64,000 nt of DNA. Origin: Anaerococcus nagyae (GTDB lineage: Bacteria; Bacillota; Clostridia; Tissierellales; Peptoniphilaceae). The first letter of the stretch is position 1, and every line of letters starts with the position of its first letter. Position numbers and translations under genes: made by a program. Under the pieces are notes generated by a model. That model did not search any database, was not told where the DNA came from, and worked only from the letters and a program-made list of their open reading frames with translations. Below are positions 45,868-56,467 of the stretch, piece after piece. The stretch covers positions 101,970 through 165,969 of the forward strand of contig NZ_JAGGLS010000003.1 of NCBI RefSeq assembly GCF_017874535.1, written 5' to 3'.

Positions 45868-47064
45868 ATGAATAAGAAAACAGTAAAAGATTTAGATGTT
45901 AATGATAAAAAAGTTCTTGTAAGAGTAGATTTTAACGTTCCTCTTTCAAAAGAAAATAAAGGTGAAATAGCTGATGATACAAGAATTAAGGCAGCTTTAC
46001 CAACTATAGATTACTTATTAGAAAATAATGCTAAAGTTATTTTAATGAGTCACTTGGGTAGACCAAAAGGAGAAGCAAATCCAGACTTTGCCCTAAAACC
46101 AGTTGCTGATTGGTTAGAAAATCATTATGGAGAAAAATTCCACTTCATCCCATCTCCAGAAGTAGTTGATGAAAAAGTAAAAGAAGAAGTAAACGAATTA
46201 AAAGATGGTGAAGTAGCACTTCTTGAAAATACACGATTTGTAGCTGGGGAAACTAAAAATGATGAAGAATTCTCAAAACAATTAGCTTCACTAGCTGACT
46301 TATATGTAAATGATGCCTTTGGTACTAGCCATAGAGCCCACTCATCAAATGTAGGTGTTGCAAGTATTCTTCCATCTGCTGTAGGATTTTTAATAGAAAA
46401 AGAAATTGATGTTATGGGAAAGGCCCTAGAGGCCCCAGAACATCCTTTTGTTTCAATTCTTGGTGGAGCAAAAGTATCTGATAAGATAGGTGTAATAGAA
46501 AATCTTATAGGTAAAGTTGATACTATACTAATTGGTGGAGGTATGGCTTATACATTCCTTAAGGCACAAGGAAAAGAAATAGGGAAATCTTTACTTGAGG
46601 AAGATAAGATGGACTTATCACTCGAATTAATTGAAAAAGCAAAAGCTAATAATGTAGAAATTTTATTACCAGTTGATGCAGTAATAGCTGATGAAATAGA
46701 ATCTGGAGTAGAAACTGAAATTGTAGACATTGACAATATCCCAGCTGATAAAGAAGCATTAGATATAGGTCCAAAAACTGCTCAAATATTTGCTGAGAAA
46801 ATTAAAGATGCAAAAACAGTTGTTTGGAATGGACCTATGGGAGTATTTGAAATCAAAGAATTCTCAAATGGTACAAATGAAGTTGCTAAAGCTCTAGCAG
46901 AATCAGAAGCTACTACTATTGTAGGAGGTGGAGACTCAGCTTTAGCTATTGAAATGGCAGGACTAAAAGATAAGATCACTCACGTATCAACTGGTGGAGG
47001 AGCAAGTCTAGAATTTTTAGAAGGTAAAGATCTACCAGGCATTTCTGCAATTGAAGATAAGTAA
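45868..47064 (+). CDS. pgk: Phosphoglycerate kinase
   Basis: 398 residues. N-terminal VRVDFNVPL, substrate-binding [20 protein letters not shown] and the C-terminal nucleotide domain with WNGPMGVFE and GGGDSALAI. Substrate-level ATP formation in glycolysis. AAGGAG site; tpiA starts 9 bp downstream. Confidence 0.98.
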   Translation: MNKKTVKDLDVNDKKVLVRVDFNVPLSKENKGEIADDTRIKAALPTIDYLLENNAKVILMSHLGRPKGEANPDFALKPVADWLENHYGEKFHFIPSPEVVDEKVKEEVNELKDGEVALLENTRFVAGETKNDEEFSKQLASLADLYVNDAFGTSHRAHSSNVGVASILPSAVGFLIEKEIDVMGKALEAPEHPFVSILGGAKVSDKIGVIENLIGKVDTILIGGGMAYTFLKAQGKEIGKSLLEEDKMDLSLELIEKAKANNVEILLPVDAVIADEIESGVETEIVDIDNIPADKEALDIGPKTAQIFAEKIKDAKTVVWNGPMGVFEIKEFSNGTNEVAKALAESEATTIVGGGDSALAIEMAGLKDKITHVSTGGGASLEFLEGKDLPGISAIEDK

Positions 47065-47073
47065 GGAGTTATT

Positions 47074-47826
47074 ATGCGCAAACCAGTAATAGTTGGAAAC
47101 TGGAAAATGAATATGACAGTAAGCGAAGCTAAAAGTTTACTAGAAGAAATCAAAGAAAAAGACTTAGACCAAGAAGTAGAAGCAGGTGTTTGTACGCCAG
47201 CTGTTGATTTACCAATTGCTGCTGAACTTCTAGAAGGAACAGATATAAATTTTGGTGGAGAAAATATGTACTATGAAGAATCTGGTGCATTTACAGGAGA
47301 GATCTCTCCACTAATGCTAACAGATATCGGTGCAGACTATGTTATCTTAGGTCATTCCGAACGTCGTGATATTTTTGGTGAAGATGATAAACTAATTAAT
47401 GAAAAAGTTTTATCAGCATTTAGCCATGATTTAACACCTATACTTTGCTGTGGTGAATCTCTTGAAGAAAGAGAAGCTAATAAGCAAGAAGAAAAGGTAA
47501 AAGCACAATTAACAGCTGATTTAGCTGATGTGGGTGAAGAAGATATCAAAAAACTTATAATTGCCTATGAACCAATCTGGGCTATAGGAACAGGAAAAAC
47601 TGCAAGCGCTGAAGATGCAGAAGCTATGTGTGCATTTATCCGAAATCTAATAGCTGAATTATATTCGGAAGATGCAGCAGAAGCAGTACGCATACAATAT
47701 GGTGGTTCAGTAAAACCAGCTAATGTTAAAGAATTAATGGCAAAAGAAAATATTGATGGCGCTTTAGTAGGTGGTGCAAGTCTTAAAGCTGATGATTTTG
47801 CCGATTTAGTAAATCATAGAAAATAG
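47074..47826 (+). CDS. tpiA: Triosephosphate isomerase
   Basis: 250 residues. NWKMN at the N-terminus, electrophilic His in GHSERR, catalytic Glu in AYEPIWAIGTGK, and the phosphate-binding GGSVKP. Sits between pgk and eno; the phosphoglycerate mutase gene usual at this place is absent. Confidence 0.98.
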   Translation: MRKPVIVGNWKMNMTVSEAKSLLEEIKEKDLDQEVEAGVCTPAVDLPIAAELLEGTDINFGGENMYYEESGAFTGEISPLMLTDIGADYVILGHSERRDIFGEDDKLINEKVLSAFSHDLTPILCCGESLEEREANKQEEKVKAQLTADLADVGEEDIKKLIIAYEPIWAIGTGKTASAEDAEAMCAFIRNLIAELYSEDAAEAVRIQYGGSVKPANVKELMAKENIDGALVGGASLKADDFADLVNHRK

Positions 47827-47850
47827 TTAGTAAATAATATTTATATATAA

Positions 47851-49158
<1,308 letters not shown>

Positions 49159-49171
49159 GTTGATGGTAAGT

Positions 49172-49203
49172 AAAAAAACGGGGTTAAAGGCTCCGTTTTT
49201 TTC
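49172..49203 (+). terminator. eno terminator
   Basis: AAAAAACGGGG / CTCCGTTTTTT stem (one G-U) with TTAAAGG loop, flanked by A- and T-tracts. Confidence 0.85.
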
Positions 49204-49273
49204 TTTTGAAAGGAATTATTTATTTCATTTGAGAAAGATGGGTAATATAATAACAGCTTAATCTATAGGGTAA

Positions 49274-49302
49274 TTGCTAAATGACATTTTCTGTGGTATT
49301 AT
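49274..49302 (+). promoter_or_regulatory. secG promoter
   Basis: TTGCTA (49274-49279), 17-bp spacer, TATTAT (49297-49302) preceded by TGG (extended -10). Confidence 0.6.
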
Positions 49303-49330
49303 AATGAGTGATGAAAACGGAGGTGTCTTG

Positions 49331-49558
49331 ATGGAAAATTTCTTTGCAGTACTTTTGATGATTGCATCTGCTATAATAATTGTAGCTGTTACAATGCAAG
49401 ATCCAAAAACTGAAGGACTAGGAACACTTACTGGACAAGAAACAAACGTGTTTGGTAGAAGTGCTCATAGAACTAAAAACGAAATGTTAGATAAAGTTGT
49501 AATTGCAGGAGGAGTACTACTATTTTTAGCTAGTATTATAATGCTTGCAGTTATGTAA
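49331..49558 (+). CDS. secG: Protein-export membrane protein SecG
   Basis: 75 residues with two membrane helices (about 3-22 and 53-73) and the cytoplasmic loop MQDPKTEGLGTLTGQETNVFG, typical of SecG; helps the SecYE channel and SecA cycle. I chose the ATG at 49331, preceded by GGAGGTG; an upstream in-frame ATG at 49274 lies within the promoter. The order eno-secG-rnr-smpB is conserved in Firmicutes. Confidence 0.92.
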   Translation: MENFFAVLLMIASAIIIVAVTMQDPKTEGLGTLTGQETNVFGRSAHRTKNEMLDKVVIAGGVLLFLASIIMLAVM

Positions 49559-49590
49559 GAGGCTATAGATATAACTCTAGCCTCTTTTTT
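49559..49590 (+). terminator. Terminator after secG
   Basis: Perfect GAGGCTA / TAGCCTC stem and T-run directly after the secG stop. rnr begins 20 bp later, so some read-through is likely. Confidence 0.85.
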
Positions 49591-49610
49591 ATTAGAGAAA
49601 AGGATAAGAG

Positions 49611-51734
49611 ATGAACCTAAAAGAACTAATCTTAAATATTATTTACGATGAAAACTATGAACCAATGACAATTAAAGATCTTGAAAATTATATGAAAGCT
49701 GACAAATACACAAAATCTGCTATAGTCGATGAACTTAAAGAGTTAGAAAAGGAAAATAAAATCCGCATTTCCCATAAGAAGAGAATTATGCCATTAAGCT
49801 TAGAAGAAACATCTTTACTAGGAAAAATTTCATTAGCTCAAGGTGGTTATGGGTTTTTTATTTCAGATAATAAAGATTTTAATGATGTGTACATTGGCAA
49901 AGATAAGCTCAAAGGCGCCTTTGATAATGATAAGGTTCGCATCGAAATTACTAAAAAGGAAGAAAAAGGTCGCAACGCAGAAGGACGTGTTGTAGAAATT
50001 ATAGAACGTGGAAACACAAGAGTAGTAGGTACTTTTCAAGAGTCAAAAGGTTTTGGTTTTGTTATAGCAGATAATAAATCAATGACTCAAGATATTTATA
50101 TAGAAAAAAAATTATCTCATGGAGCAAAGAATAAGGATAAGGTCGTAGTTGAAATTATTAATTATCCCAAAAAAGGCAAGCCAGAAGGTAGAATTGTTGA
50201 GATAATTGGACATAAAAATGATAATAATGTTGATGTATACTCGCTTGTTGCACAACATGGTGTACCTTATCAATTTTCGAAAGAAACCAAAAAAGAAGTT
50301 TTATATATAGATAAAGAAGTTAATCCAGATGATTATAAAAATCGTACAGATTTTAGAGATTTATTTACCGTTACTATAGATGGAAGAGACTCTAAGGATT
50401 TTGATGATGCAATATCAATAGAGAAAAATGGTAACAACTATGATTTATACGTTCATATAGCGGATGTATCCCATTATGTAAAAAAAGGAAGAAGCCTAGA
50501 TAATGATGCCTATGACAGGGGGAATTCAACATATTTATATAATGTTGTAATCCCAATGCTTCCAAAAGAACTTTCTAATGGAATCTGCTCACTGAATCCT
50601 AATGTGGATAGACTAACTTTATCATTAAAAATGACTATAGATGGAAAAGGAAAGGTTATTGCTAATGATTTCTATAAGGCGGTCATAAATTCAGACCATA
50701 GATTAGTCTATGACGATGTAAATAACTTTATTGATCATAATGATGAAACTGTTTATGATGATGAATTATTAAAAGAAAAACTTTTATTATTTGATGAACT
50801 TCATAAGATTTTAAGAAGAAAACGTGAAGAAAGAGGAGCTATAGACTTTAATTTTACTGAGAGCCAGATAGACGTAAGAGAAGATGGTAAAGTACTTAAT
50901 ATATCAGTCCATGAACGTGGATCTGGTAATAAGATGATAGAAGAATTCATGCTAGCAGCTAATGAAACAGTAGCTACATTATTTGGTTATATGGATTTTC
51001 CTTTTATATACCGTATACACGAAAAACCATCTACTGAAAAGCTAGATAATTTTAAGCGTGCTTTAAATACTATGGGATATAATATTAGAGGAAATGAACT
51101 ATATCCTAAAGATTTTCAAAGGATCTTAGAAGAGGTAGAAGGAGAAGATGAAGAGAATATCATAAATTTACTCATGCTTCGTACTATGCAAAAAGCAAAA
51201 TATAGCAAAAAACGTGATATACACTTCGGACTTTCTACAGAGTTTTACACTCACTTTACAAGTCCTATTAGGCGTTATCCAGACCTTATAGTTCATAGAC
51301 TATTAAAAAAATATATAGAAAATAATCTTACTAAGCTAAATCAGGTAAGCCTTGAGATGAGTTTAGAAAAATCAAGCGAACATCTATCTATGACAGAAAG
51401 ACGAAGCGAAGATTGTGAGAGAGACGTAGAAGATCTTATGAAGTGTAAGTATATGCGTAGGTTCATTGGAGAGAAATTTGATGGAACAATATCATCTATA
51501 ACCGACTTTGGAATTTTTGTAGAATTGGAAAATACCGTTGAAGGCTTGTTTATGTATAAGTTTTCTAATGAGCGTTTTGAATATCAAGAAGATAGCCTAA
51601 AAGCCTTTAATACAGACAAAAAGAAATACTATTCTATAGGTGATAAGGTAAAAATAAATGTATTAAATGTCGATATATATGATAGAAATATAGATTTTAA
51701 TTTATTGGAGGAAAATGAAACAATTAGCGAATAA
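49611..51734 (+). CDS. rnr: Ribonuclease R
   Basis: Processive 3'-5' exoribonuclease of RNA quality control; acts with SmpB/tmRNA. 707 residues: N-terminal winged helix, two cold-shock domains (from about 70 and 145), the RNB catalytic domain with Asp cluster DGRDSKDFDDAIS from residue 257, and a C-terminal S1 domain (ITDFGIFVELEN). Overlaps smpB by 20 bp. Confidence 0.97.
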   Translation: MNLKELILNIIYDENYEPMTIKDLENYMKADKYTKSAIVDELKELEKENKIRISHKKRIMPLSLEETSLLGKISLAQGGYGFFISDNKDFNDVYIGKDKLKGAFDNDKVRIEITKKEEKGRNAEGRVVEIIERGNTRVVGTFQESKGFGFVIADNKSMTQDIYIEKKLSHGAKNKDKVVVEIINYPKKGKPEGRIVEIIGHKNDNNVDVYSLVAQHGVPYQFSKETKKEVLYIDKEVNPDDYKNRTDFRDLFTVTIDGRDSKDFDDAISIEKNGNNYDLYVHIADVSHYVKKGRSLDNDAYDRGNSTYLYNVVIPMLPKELSNGICSLNPNVDRLTLSLKMTIDGKGKVIANDFYKAVINSDHRLVYDDVNNFIDHNDETVYDDELLKEKLLLFDELHKILRRKREERGAIDFNFTESQIDVREDGKVLNISVHERGSGNKMIEEFMLAANETVATLFGYMDFPFIYRIHEKPSTEKLDNFKRALNTMGYNIRGNELYPKDFQRILEEVEGEDEENIINLLMLRTMQKAKYSKKRDIHFGLSTEFYTHFTSPIRRYPDLIVHRLLKKYIENNLTKLNQVSLEMSLEKSSEHLSMTERRSEDCERDVEDLMKCKYMRRFIGEKFDGTISSITDFGIFVELENTVEGLFMYKFSNERFEYQEDSLKAFNTDKKKYYSIGDKVKINVLNVDIYDRNIDFNLLEENETISE

Positions 51735-52158
51735 TAAAAAAGCTTTCCATGACTACTTCATAGAAAAAAAATATGAAGCAGGCATAGAACTTTTAGGAAG
51801 TGAAGTAAAGAGTATGAAACAGGGTAAAGTTAGTATCAAAGAAAGCTATATAGACGATAGGAATGGCCAAATGTTTATCTACGGTATGCACGTAAGTCCA
51901 TTTAAGGAAGCCTATGATCAAAGTATAGATCCAACACGCACAAGAAAATTATTATTACACAAAAAGGAAATAAACAATTTAATAGGAAAAAAGACCCAAG
52001 ATGGTTATACTATAGTGCCCTTAAGTGTATATGAAAGAGATGGTCTAGTAAAAATACAAATTGCCCTAGCTAAGGGTAAAAAGCAATATGATAAGCGTGA
52101 AACTATAAAAAGAAAAGAAGCAGATCGTAGGATAGACAGGGCCCTAAAAAACTATTAA
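51715..52158 (+). CDS. smpB: SsrA-binding protein SmpB
   Basis: Binds tmRNA for trans-translation. 147 residues: NKKAFHDYFIEKKYEAGIEL, GSEVKSMK, and the basic C-terminal tail KREADRRIDRALK. GGAGG site sits inside the end of rnr. No ssrA (tmRNA) gene is visible in the downstream sequence. Confidence 0.96.
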   Translation: MKQLANNKKAFHDYFIEKKYEAGIELLGSEVKSMKQGKVSIKESYIDDRNGQMFIYGMHVSPFKEAYDQSIDPTRTRKLLLHKKEINNLIGKKTQDGYTIVPLSVYERDGLVKIQIALAKGKKQYDKRETIKRKEADRRIDRALKNY

Positions 52159-52163
52159 GCAAG

Positions 52164-52195
52164 TCGACCATAATCATGGTCGATTTTTATTTTAA
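52164..52195 (+). terminator. Terminator of the rnr-smpB operon
   Basis: Perfect TCGACCA / TGGTCGA stem, TAATCA loop, T-rich tail. Confidence 0.88.
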
Positions 52196-52215
52196 TTTAA
52201 AATAAAATAAAAAAA

Positions 52216-52224
52216 TGGTATAAT
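52216..52224 (+). promoter_or_regulatory. Extended -10 promoter of the secreted protein gene
   Basis: TGGTATAAT, 27 bp before the ATG at 52251; only an AT-rich run in the -35 position. Confidence 0.55.
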
Positions 52225-52250
52225 AGTCCAGTAACTTAAAGGAGGACAAT

Positions 52251-52742
52251 ATGAGAAAAGTATTACCAATAATTTTATCAGGTGCCTTACTTACAGGTTT
52301 TGGAGTTAATTCTCAAAAGACTGAGCAAGACTTAAACCCTCAAATTATAGATGTACAAGCTGAAAATACAGTGGAAAAAAATAAAAATAACTTTGAAAAC
52401 TTTGATTTAACATCCTTAGATAAAAGTGATATAAATGCTATAGACCAAACTGGTGTAGCCTATGTTAAATCAAACGAATATAATGATCTAAGTCAAGAAG
52501 AAAAATCATATATGTATAATGCTTGCCTAGAAGCTATGAATAAACTAGGCTTTGAAACTGATAACTTTACCTATGATGATATGAACAATCTCTATAATTC
52601 TTGCAGAAATTATATGTTAGAAAATAATGTAGACCCAGAAACATTTGGTCTAAAAGATCAAGCAAAACTTTATAATATGTGCCGCAACTACTTAAAAAAT
52701 AACAATGCTGATAAAAAAGTAGGCTGCATGTCTAGAAGATAA
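52251..52742 (+). CDS. Secreted small protein with YN-x-C repeats, unknown
   Basis: 163 residues, not recognised as any named family. An N-terminal Lys/Arg plus hydrophobic stretch (RKVLPIILSGALLTGFGV) is a probable signal peptide. The mature part is acidic and Asn-rich. Its C-terminal half has three related units spaced about 30 residues: MYNACLEAMNKLGF, LYNSCRNYMLENN and LYNMCRNYLKNNN, with a fourth Cys near the end (VGCMSRR). The four cysteines could form disulfides outside the cell. It has its own promoter, a good AGGAGG site and a terminator; a single-gene unit between smpB and a cupin. Confidence 0.75.
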   Translation: MRKVLPIILSGALLTGFGVNSQKTEQDLNPQIIDVQAENTVEKNKNNFENFDLTSLDKSDINAIDQTGVAYVKSNEYNDLSQEEKSYMYNACLEAMNKLGFETDNFTYDDMNNLYNSCRNYMLENNVDPETFGLKDQAKLYNMCRNYLKNNNADKKVGCMSRR

Positions 52743-52755
52743 ATCTAGAATTTTT

Positions 52756-52786
52756 AAACCAGGGAATAACCCCCTGTTTTTTTTTA
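52756..52786 (+). terminator. Terminator after the secreted protein gene
   Basis: CCAGGG / CCCCTG short GC-rich stem with AATAAC loop followed by nine T; it runs up to the end of the convergent cupin gene. Confidence 0.8.
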
Positions 52787-53071
52787 TTTTAAGTCCGATT
52801 TTATTACCATTAGCTTACTATCCTTAGTAGCTTTTAAACTATGAGCTAGACCTGGATCTAATTGGATAATATCACCAGGTCTTATAGTAAATTCTTTGTC
52901 TTCTTCAGTAAATATAACTTCCCCTTCATAAATTACAACTACCACAGACATAGAAGTATCATGTGTAGGTATTATTTGATCAGCTTTTATATTTAAGTGA
53001 GTAACCACTTGATTATCATTTTGGTATATATGTTGCACCTTTTCATCAAAATCTTTAATAGAATATTTCAT
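52784..53071 (-). CDS. Small cupin-domain protein
   Basis: 95 residues forming one beta-barrel cupin: THDTSMSVVVVIYEGEV (motif 1 region, one His) and RPGDIIQLDPGLAHSL (motif 2 with His). Only part of the usual metal-ligand set is present. Such proteins are often metal-dependent sensors or enzymes of unknown substrate. AGGAGG site precedes the ATG on the minus strand. Divergent from the nuclease-cas operon. Confidence 0.82.
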   Translation of the reverse strand: MKYSIKDFDEKVQHIYQNDNQVVTHLNIKADQIIPTHDTSMSVVVVIYEGEVIFTEEDKEFTIRPGDIIQLDPGLAHSLKATKDSKLMVIKSDLK

Positions 53072-53094
53072 AAAACCTCCTAAAAAATTTATTA

Positions 53095-53124
53095 CTTACA
53101 TTTTACTGTCTATTTAGTTATAAT
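53095..53124 (+). promoter_or_regulatory. Promoter upstream of the nuclease-cas operon
   Basis: CTTACA (53095-53100), 18-bp spacer, perfect TATAAT (53119-53124), 30 bp before the thermonuclease start. No other clear promoter separates it from cas3. Confidence 0.6.
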
Positions 53125-53153
53125 CTATATATGCGCAAAAAAAGGAGAGTAAA

Positions 53154-53690
53154 ATGAAGAATAATAAAAAAATTTCTAACATACTAGCTATTTTTATAAT
53201 ACTAGGTATCGCATTAATAAATAATATAGATTTCTTTAACAATACGAATAGTGATTATGAAACAGGTAGGATAGTAAGAGTTGTAGATGGAGATACGGCA
53301 GTAGTTAAAACAAAAAATGAAAATCAAAAAGTAAGATTTATAGGTGTAGACACCCCAGAATATAATCCAAAAAGAAATATATCTCAGCCTTGGGGAAAAG
53401 AAGCATCAGAATTTAGCAAAAATTTATTAAAAGATCAAATAGTTTACTTAGAAAAAGATACTTCAGATACTGATAAATATGGAAGATTGTTAAGATATGT
53501 TTGGCTAAATCCACCAGAAAAACCAAATCATCCGACTTATGAAGAAATAGAAAATCAAATGGTAAATGGAATTTTAGTAAGATATGGTTATGCAAGAGCA
53601 AAAACATACAAACCAGATACAAAATATCAATATGAATTAAAAAAAATCGAGAAAAGTGCAAAAAATAAAAAACTTGCTATATGGAGCTAA
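53154..53690 (+). CDS. Thermonuclease (SNase-like), membrane-anchored or secreted
   Basis: 178 residues. A hydrophobic helix (about 8-25) follows a Lys-rich start, so it is exported or anchored outside. The staphylococcal nuclease core is complete: GRIVRVVDGDTAVV, VRFIGVDTPE (catalytic Arg and Glu), and DKYGRLLRYVW (second Arg). It would cut DNA or RNA with Ca2+. It lies 11 bp upstream of cas3 without a terminator, so it looks cotranscribed with the cas genes; whether it has a role in CRISPR defence is unknown. Confidence 0.88.
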   Translation: MKNNKKISNILAIFIILGIALINNIDFFNNTNSDYETGRIVRVVDGDTAVVKTKNENQKVRFIGVDTPEYNPKRNISQPWGKEASEFSKNLLKDQIVYLEKDTSDTDKYGRLLRYVWLNPPEKPNHPTYEEIENQMVNGILVRYGYARAKTYKPDTKYQYELKKIEKSAKNKKLAIWS

Positions 53691-53701
53691 GGAGAATATA
53701 A

Positions 53702-56467
53702 ATGGAATCTTATAAAAATTTGTGGGCAAAAAAACAAGAAACTAATGGAAATTTTGAATGGATGCCCCTATATATTCATCTTTCTGATAGTAAAAATGTA
53801 TCAGCAATGTTATGGGAACATTGGCTGAGTGATTCACAAAAAAATATAGTTATAAATTCTATAGCTAATGGGGATGAAAATATTGCAAAAAATCTTGTTA
53901 TGTTTTTGGGAGCTTGCCATGATATAGGCAAGGCTACCCCAGCGTTTCAAATTAAAAAAGGCTTTGCAAACTCAAATGATTTAGATAAGATACTAAAAGA
54001 AAAATTAGAACAGGCTGGATTTTTTGAAATATCAAATATTAATTTGCCTTCAATGAATAAATCTCATCATATTATAGCAAGTGAATATATACTGTATAGA
54101 TACGGTGTAAAAGAAGATATAGGCTCTATTGTAGGTGCCCACCATGGAAAACCGGTTGATGACTTTACTACAATTAAAAATCAAATTGCCTACGAATCAA
54201 ATTATTATCAAGAAGAAAAAAGTACAAATCCAATATATCAAAAATGGGAACAGATACAAAAATATTTTTTTTCATGGGCTTTAAATTCAAGTGGTTTTGA
54301 AAATATAGATGATTTGCCAGAAATAAATCAAGTTGGTCAAGTAATATTGACTGGACTTTTAATTATGGCAGACTGGATAGCAAGTAATACAAAATATTTT
54401 CCCCTATTTTCTATATATGATAGCATAGACTGTAATCTAGAAAAACGTGCTGAAGAAGGATTTGCAAAATGGTTTAAAACTGAGCTTTGGCAAGCAGATT
54501 ATAACTTTGATTATAAAGAAAGTTTTAATAAAAGATTTGGTTTTTATCCAAACAAACACCAAGAAAGATTTATAGAAACAATTTTGGATACAAATGATCC
54601 AGGTATTTTTATATTTGAAGCACCTATGGGTATGGGAAAGACTGAAGCTGCTTTGTATGGCGTAGAATTACTTGCTCAAAAAAAAGGAGCTAGCGGATTA
54701 TTTTTTGCCCTGCCAACACAGGCTACGACAAATGGGATTTTTCCAAGAGTTGAAAAGTGGCTAACAGATATTGTAGATGATTTTGATGAAAATCTATCTT
54801 TAAGATTAGTACATGGAAAAGCATATCTGAATGAAGATTTTCAAAAGCTTGCCAAAAATATAAATACAGATGCAAACTATGAAGATCATCCTAGTGTAAT
54901 TGTAAATGAATGGTTTTCTGGAAAAAAATCTGCAATTTTAGATGACTTTGTAGTAGGAACCATTGATCAATTTTTGCTACTATCACTAAAGCAAAAGCAT
55001 CTTTTTCTAAGACATTTAGGATTTAGTAAAAAAGTTATAATAATAGATGAAGTTCATGCTTATGATGCATATATGAACCAATACTTATACCAAGCCTTAA
55101 GATGGATGGGAGCTTATAATGTGCCAGTCATAATATTGTCTGCCACTCTACCAGCTGAAAAAAGAGAAGAACTTATAAAAGAATATCTAATAGGCAAGGG
55201 CATAAAAACACGAAAACAAAAACATGATCGACAAATAGCAGCATTTACTTATCCACTAATTACCTATAATGATGGCTCAGTAATTAAATATGAAGATAAA
55301 TTCGGAAAAACTTCCAAAAAGAAAATAGAAGTTATAAGAAAAGAAGAAGATAATTTAATAAAGCTAATTAGCTCCTTATATAAGCAGGGTGGAAATATAG
55401 GAATTATAGTTAATACTGTAAAAAAAGCTCAAGATTTAGCAAAAGTAGTAGAGGAAAATTTTGGCAATGACTCATTTGAATTGATACATTCAAGATTTAT
55501 AGATACTCATAGAATAAAAAAAGAAGAAGAACTATTAAAGCAAATAGGGAAAAATGCTAGTAGACCCGATAAGAAAATATATATAGGTACTCAAGTAATA
55601 GAACAATCTTTAGATATAGATTTTGATATTATGATAACAGAACTTGCTCCAATTGACTTGATTTTACAAAGAATAGGAAGACTTCAAAGACATGATATAA
55701 AAAGAAGTGAATATTACAAAAATCCTACTTTATATGTAATAGGAACATCAGGAAAATTAGAATTTGATGAAGGTTCATCATTTGTATACAGCTCATATCT
55801 TCTAGAACGTAGCCAATACTTTTTGCCAGATGAAATAATAATTCCAGATGATTTATCAAAACTTGTACAAAAGGTATATTCAGATGAAGATATAAAATTA
55901 GATAAAAATTTAGATAGTGTTTATAAAAACTTTAGAAATGAACATTTGAGGTTAATTGAGCGACAAAAGGAAAAAGCCAAAGTATTTAGAATAGGAAATC
56001 CAGATACAGATTTTTTAGAAGATGAAGGTGAAACTATAATAGGTTGGTTAAATAATAGTAATGAGGTAAATACTGAAGAAGCAGCCTTTGCGCAGGTTCG
56101 TGATACAAAAGAAACTATAGAAGTTATAGCTCTTCAAGAAAATAAAAATGGCGTAGGATTATTTGGATATGATAATGACATTTACGAAAAAATGGATGAT
56201 CCTCACATATCAAAACTTATAGCTGCAAACACCCTAAAGTTACCGCAAATTCTTACAGAAAATTATAATATAAACAAAACAATAAATTTTCTAGAAAAAT
56301 ATAATTTGGAATATTTACCTAAATTTCAAGAGAGTGCATGGCTAAAGGGTTCTTTGGGTATAATTTTTAATGAAAACGGTTTTTTTGAGATTGGTGATTA
56401 TATATTAAAATACTCAAATAAATACGGACTATCTTATGAAAGGAAGGGAGATAGTGACAAGCTTTAA
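53702..56467 (+). CDS. cas3: CRISPR-associated helicase/nuclease Cas3 (type I-E)
   Basis: Degrades DNA recruited by Cascade. The 921 residues comprise an N-terminal HD nuclease (H73-D74 in ACHDIGKA, HHGKPVDD further on) and a superfamily 2 helicase with P-loop APMGMGKTEAAL (from 307), DEVHAYD (D449), SATLP, and the C-terminal motif QRIGRLQRHD. Starts at an ATG with AAGGAG. Overlaps casA by 14 bp. First cas gene of the operon; no interruption seen, so likely functional. Confidence 0.96.
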   Translation: MESYKNLWAKKQETNGNFEWMPLYIHLSDSKNVSAMLWEHWLSDSQKNIVINSIANGDENIAKNLVMFLGACHDIGKATPAFQIKKGFANSNDLDKILKEKLEQAGFFEISNINLPSMNKSHHIIASEYILYRYGVKEDIGSIVGAHHGKPVDDFTTIKNQIAYESNYYQEEKSTNPIYQKWEQIQKYFFSWALNSSGFENIDDLPEINQVGQVILTGLLIMADWIASNTKYFPLFSIYDSIDCNLEKRAEEGFAKWFKTELWQADYNFDYKESFNKRFGFYPNKHQERFIETILDTNDPGIFIFEAPMGMGKTEAALYGVELLAQKKGASGLFFALPTQATTNGIFPRVEKWLTDIVDDFDENLSLRLVHGKAYLNEDFQKLAKNINTDANYEDHPSVIVNEWFSGKKSAILDDFVVGTIDQFLLLSLKQKHLFLRHLGFSKKVIIIDEVHAYDAYMNQYLYQALRWMGAYNVPVIILSATLPAEKREELIKEYLIGKGIKTRKQKHDRQIAAFTYPLITYNDGSVIKYEDKFGKTSKKKIEVIRKEEDNLIKLISSLYKQGGNIGIIVNTVKKAQDLAKVVEENFGNDSFELIHSRFIDTHRIKKEEELLKQIGKNASRPDKKIYIGTQVIEQSLDIDFDIMITELAPIDLILQRIGRLQRHDIKRSEYYKNPTLYVIGTSGKLEFDEGSSFVYSSYLLERSQYFLPDEIIIPDDLSKLVQKVYSDEDIKLDKNLDSVYKNFRNEHLRLIERQKEKAKVFRIGNPDTDFLEDEGETIIGWLNNSNEVNTEEAAFAQVRDTKETIEVIALQENKNGVGLFGYDNDIYEKMDDPHISKLIAANTLKLPQILTENYNINKTINFLEKYNLEYLPKFQESAWLKGSLGIIFNENGFFEIGDYILKYSNKYGLSYERKGDSDKL

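Noticed and set aside
52159..52250. tmRNA (ssrA) gene after smpB
   Set aside because: Only a terminator and the next promoter fit in this space; no tRNA-like ends or tag frame.
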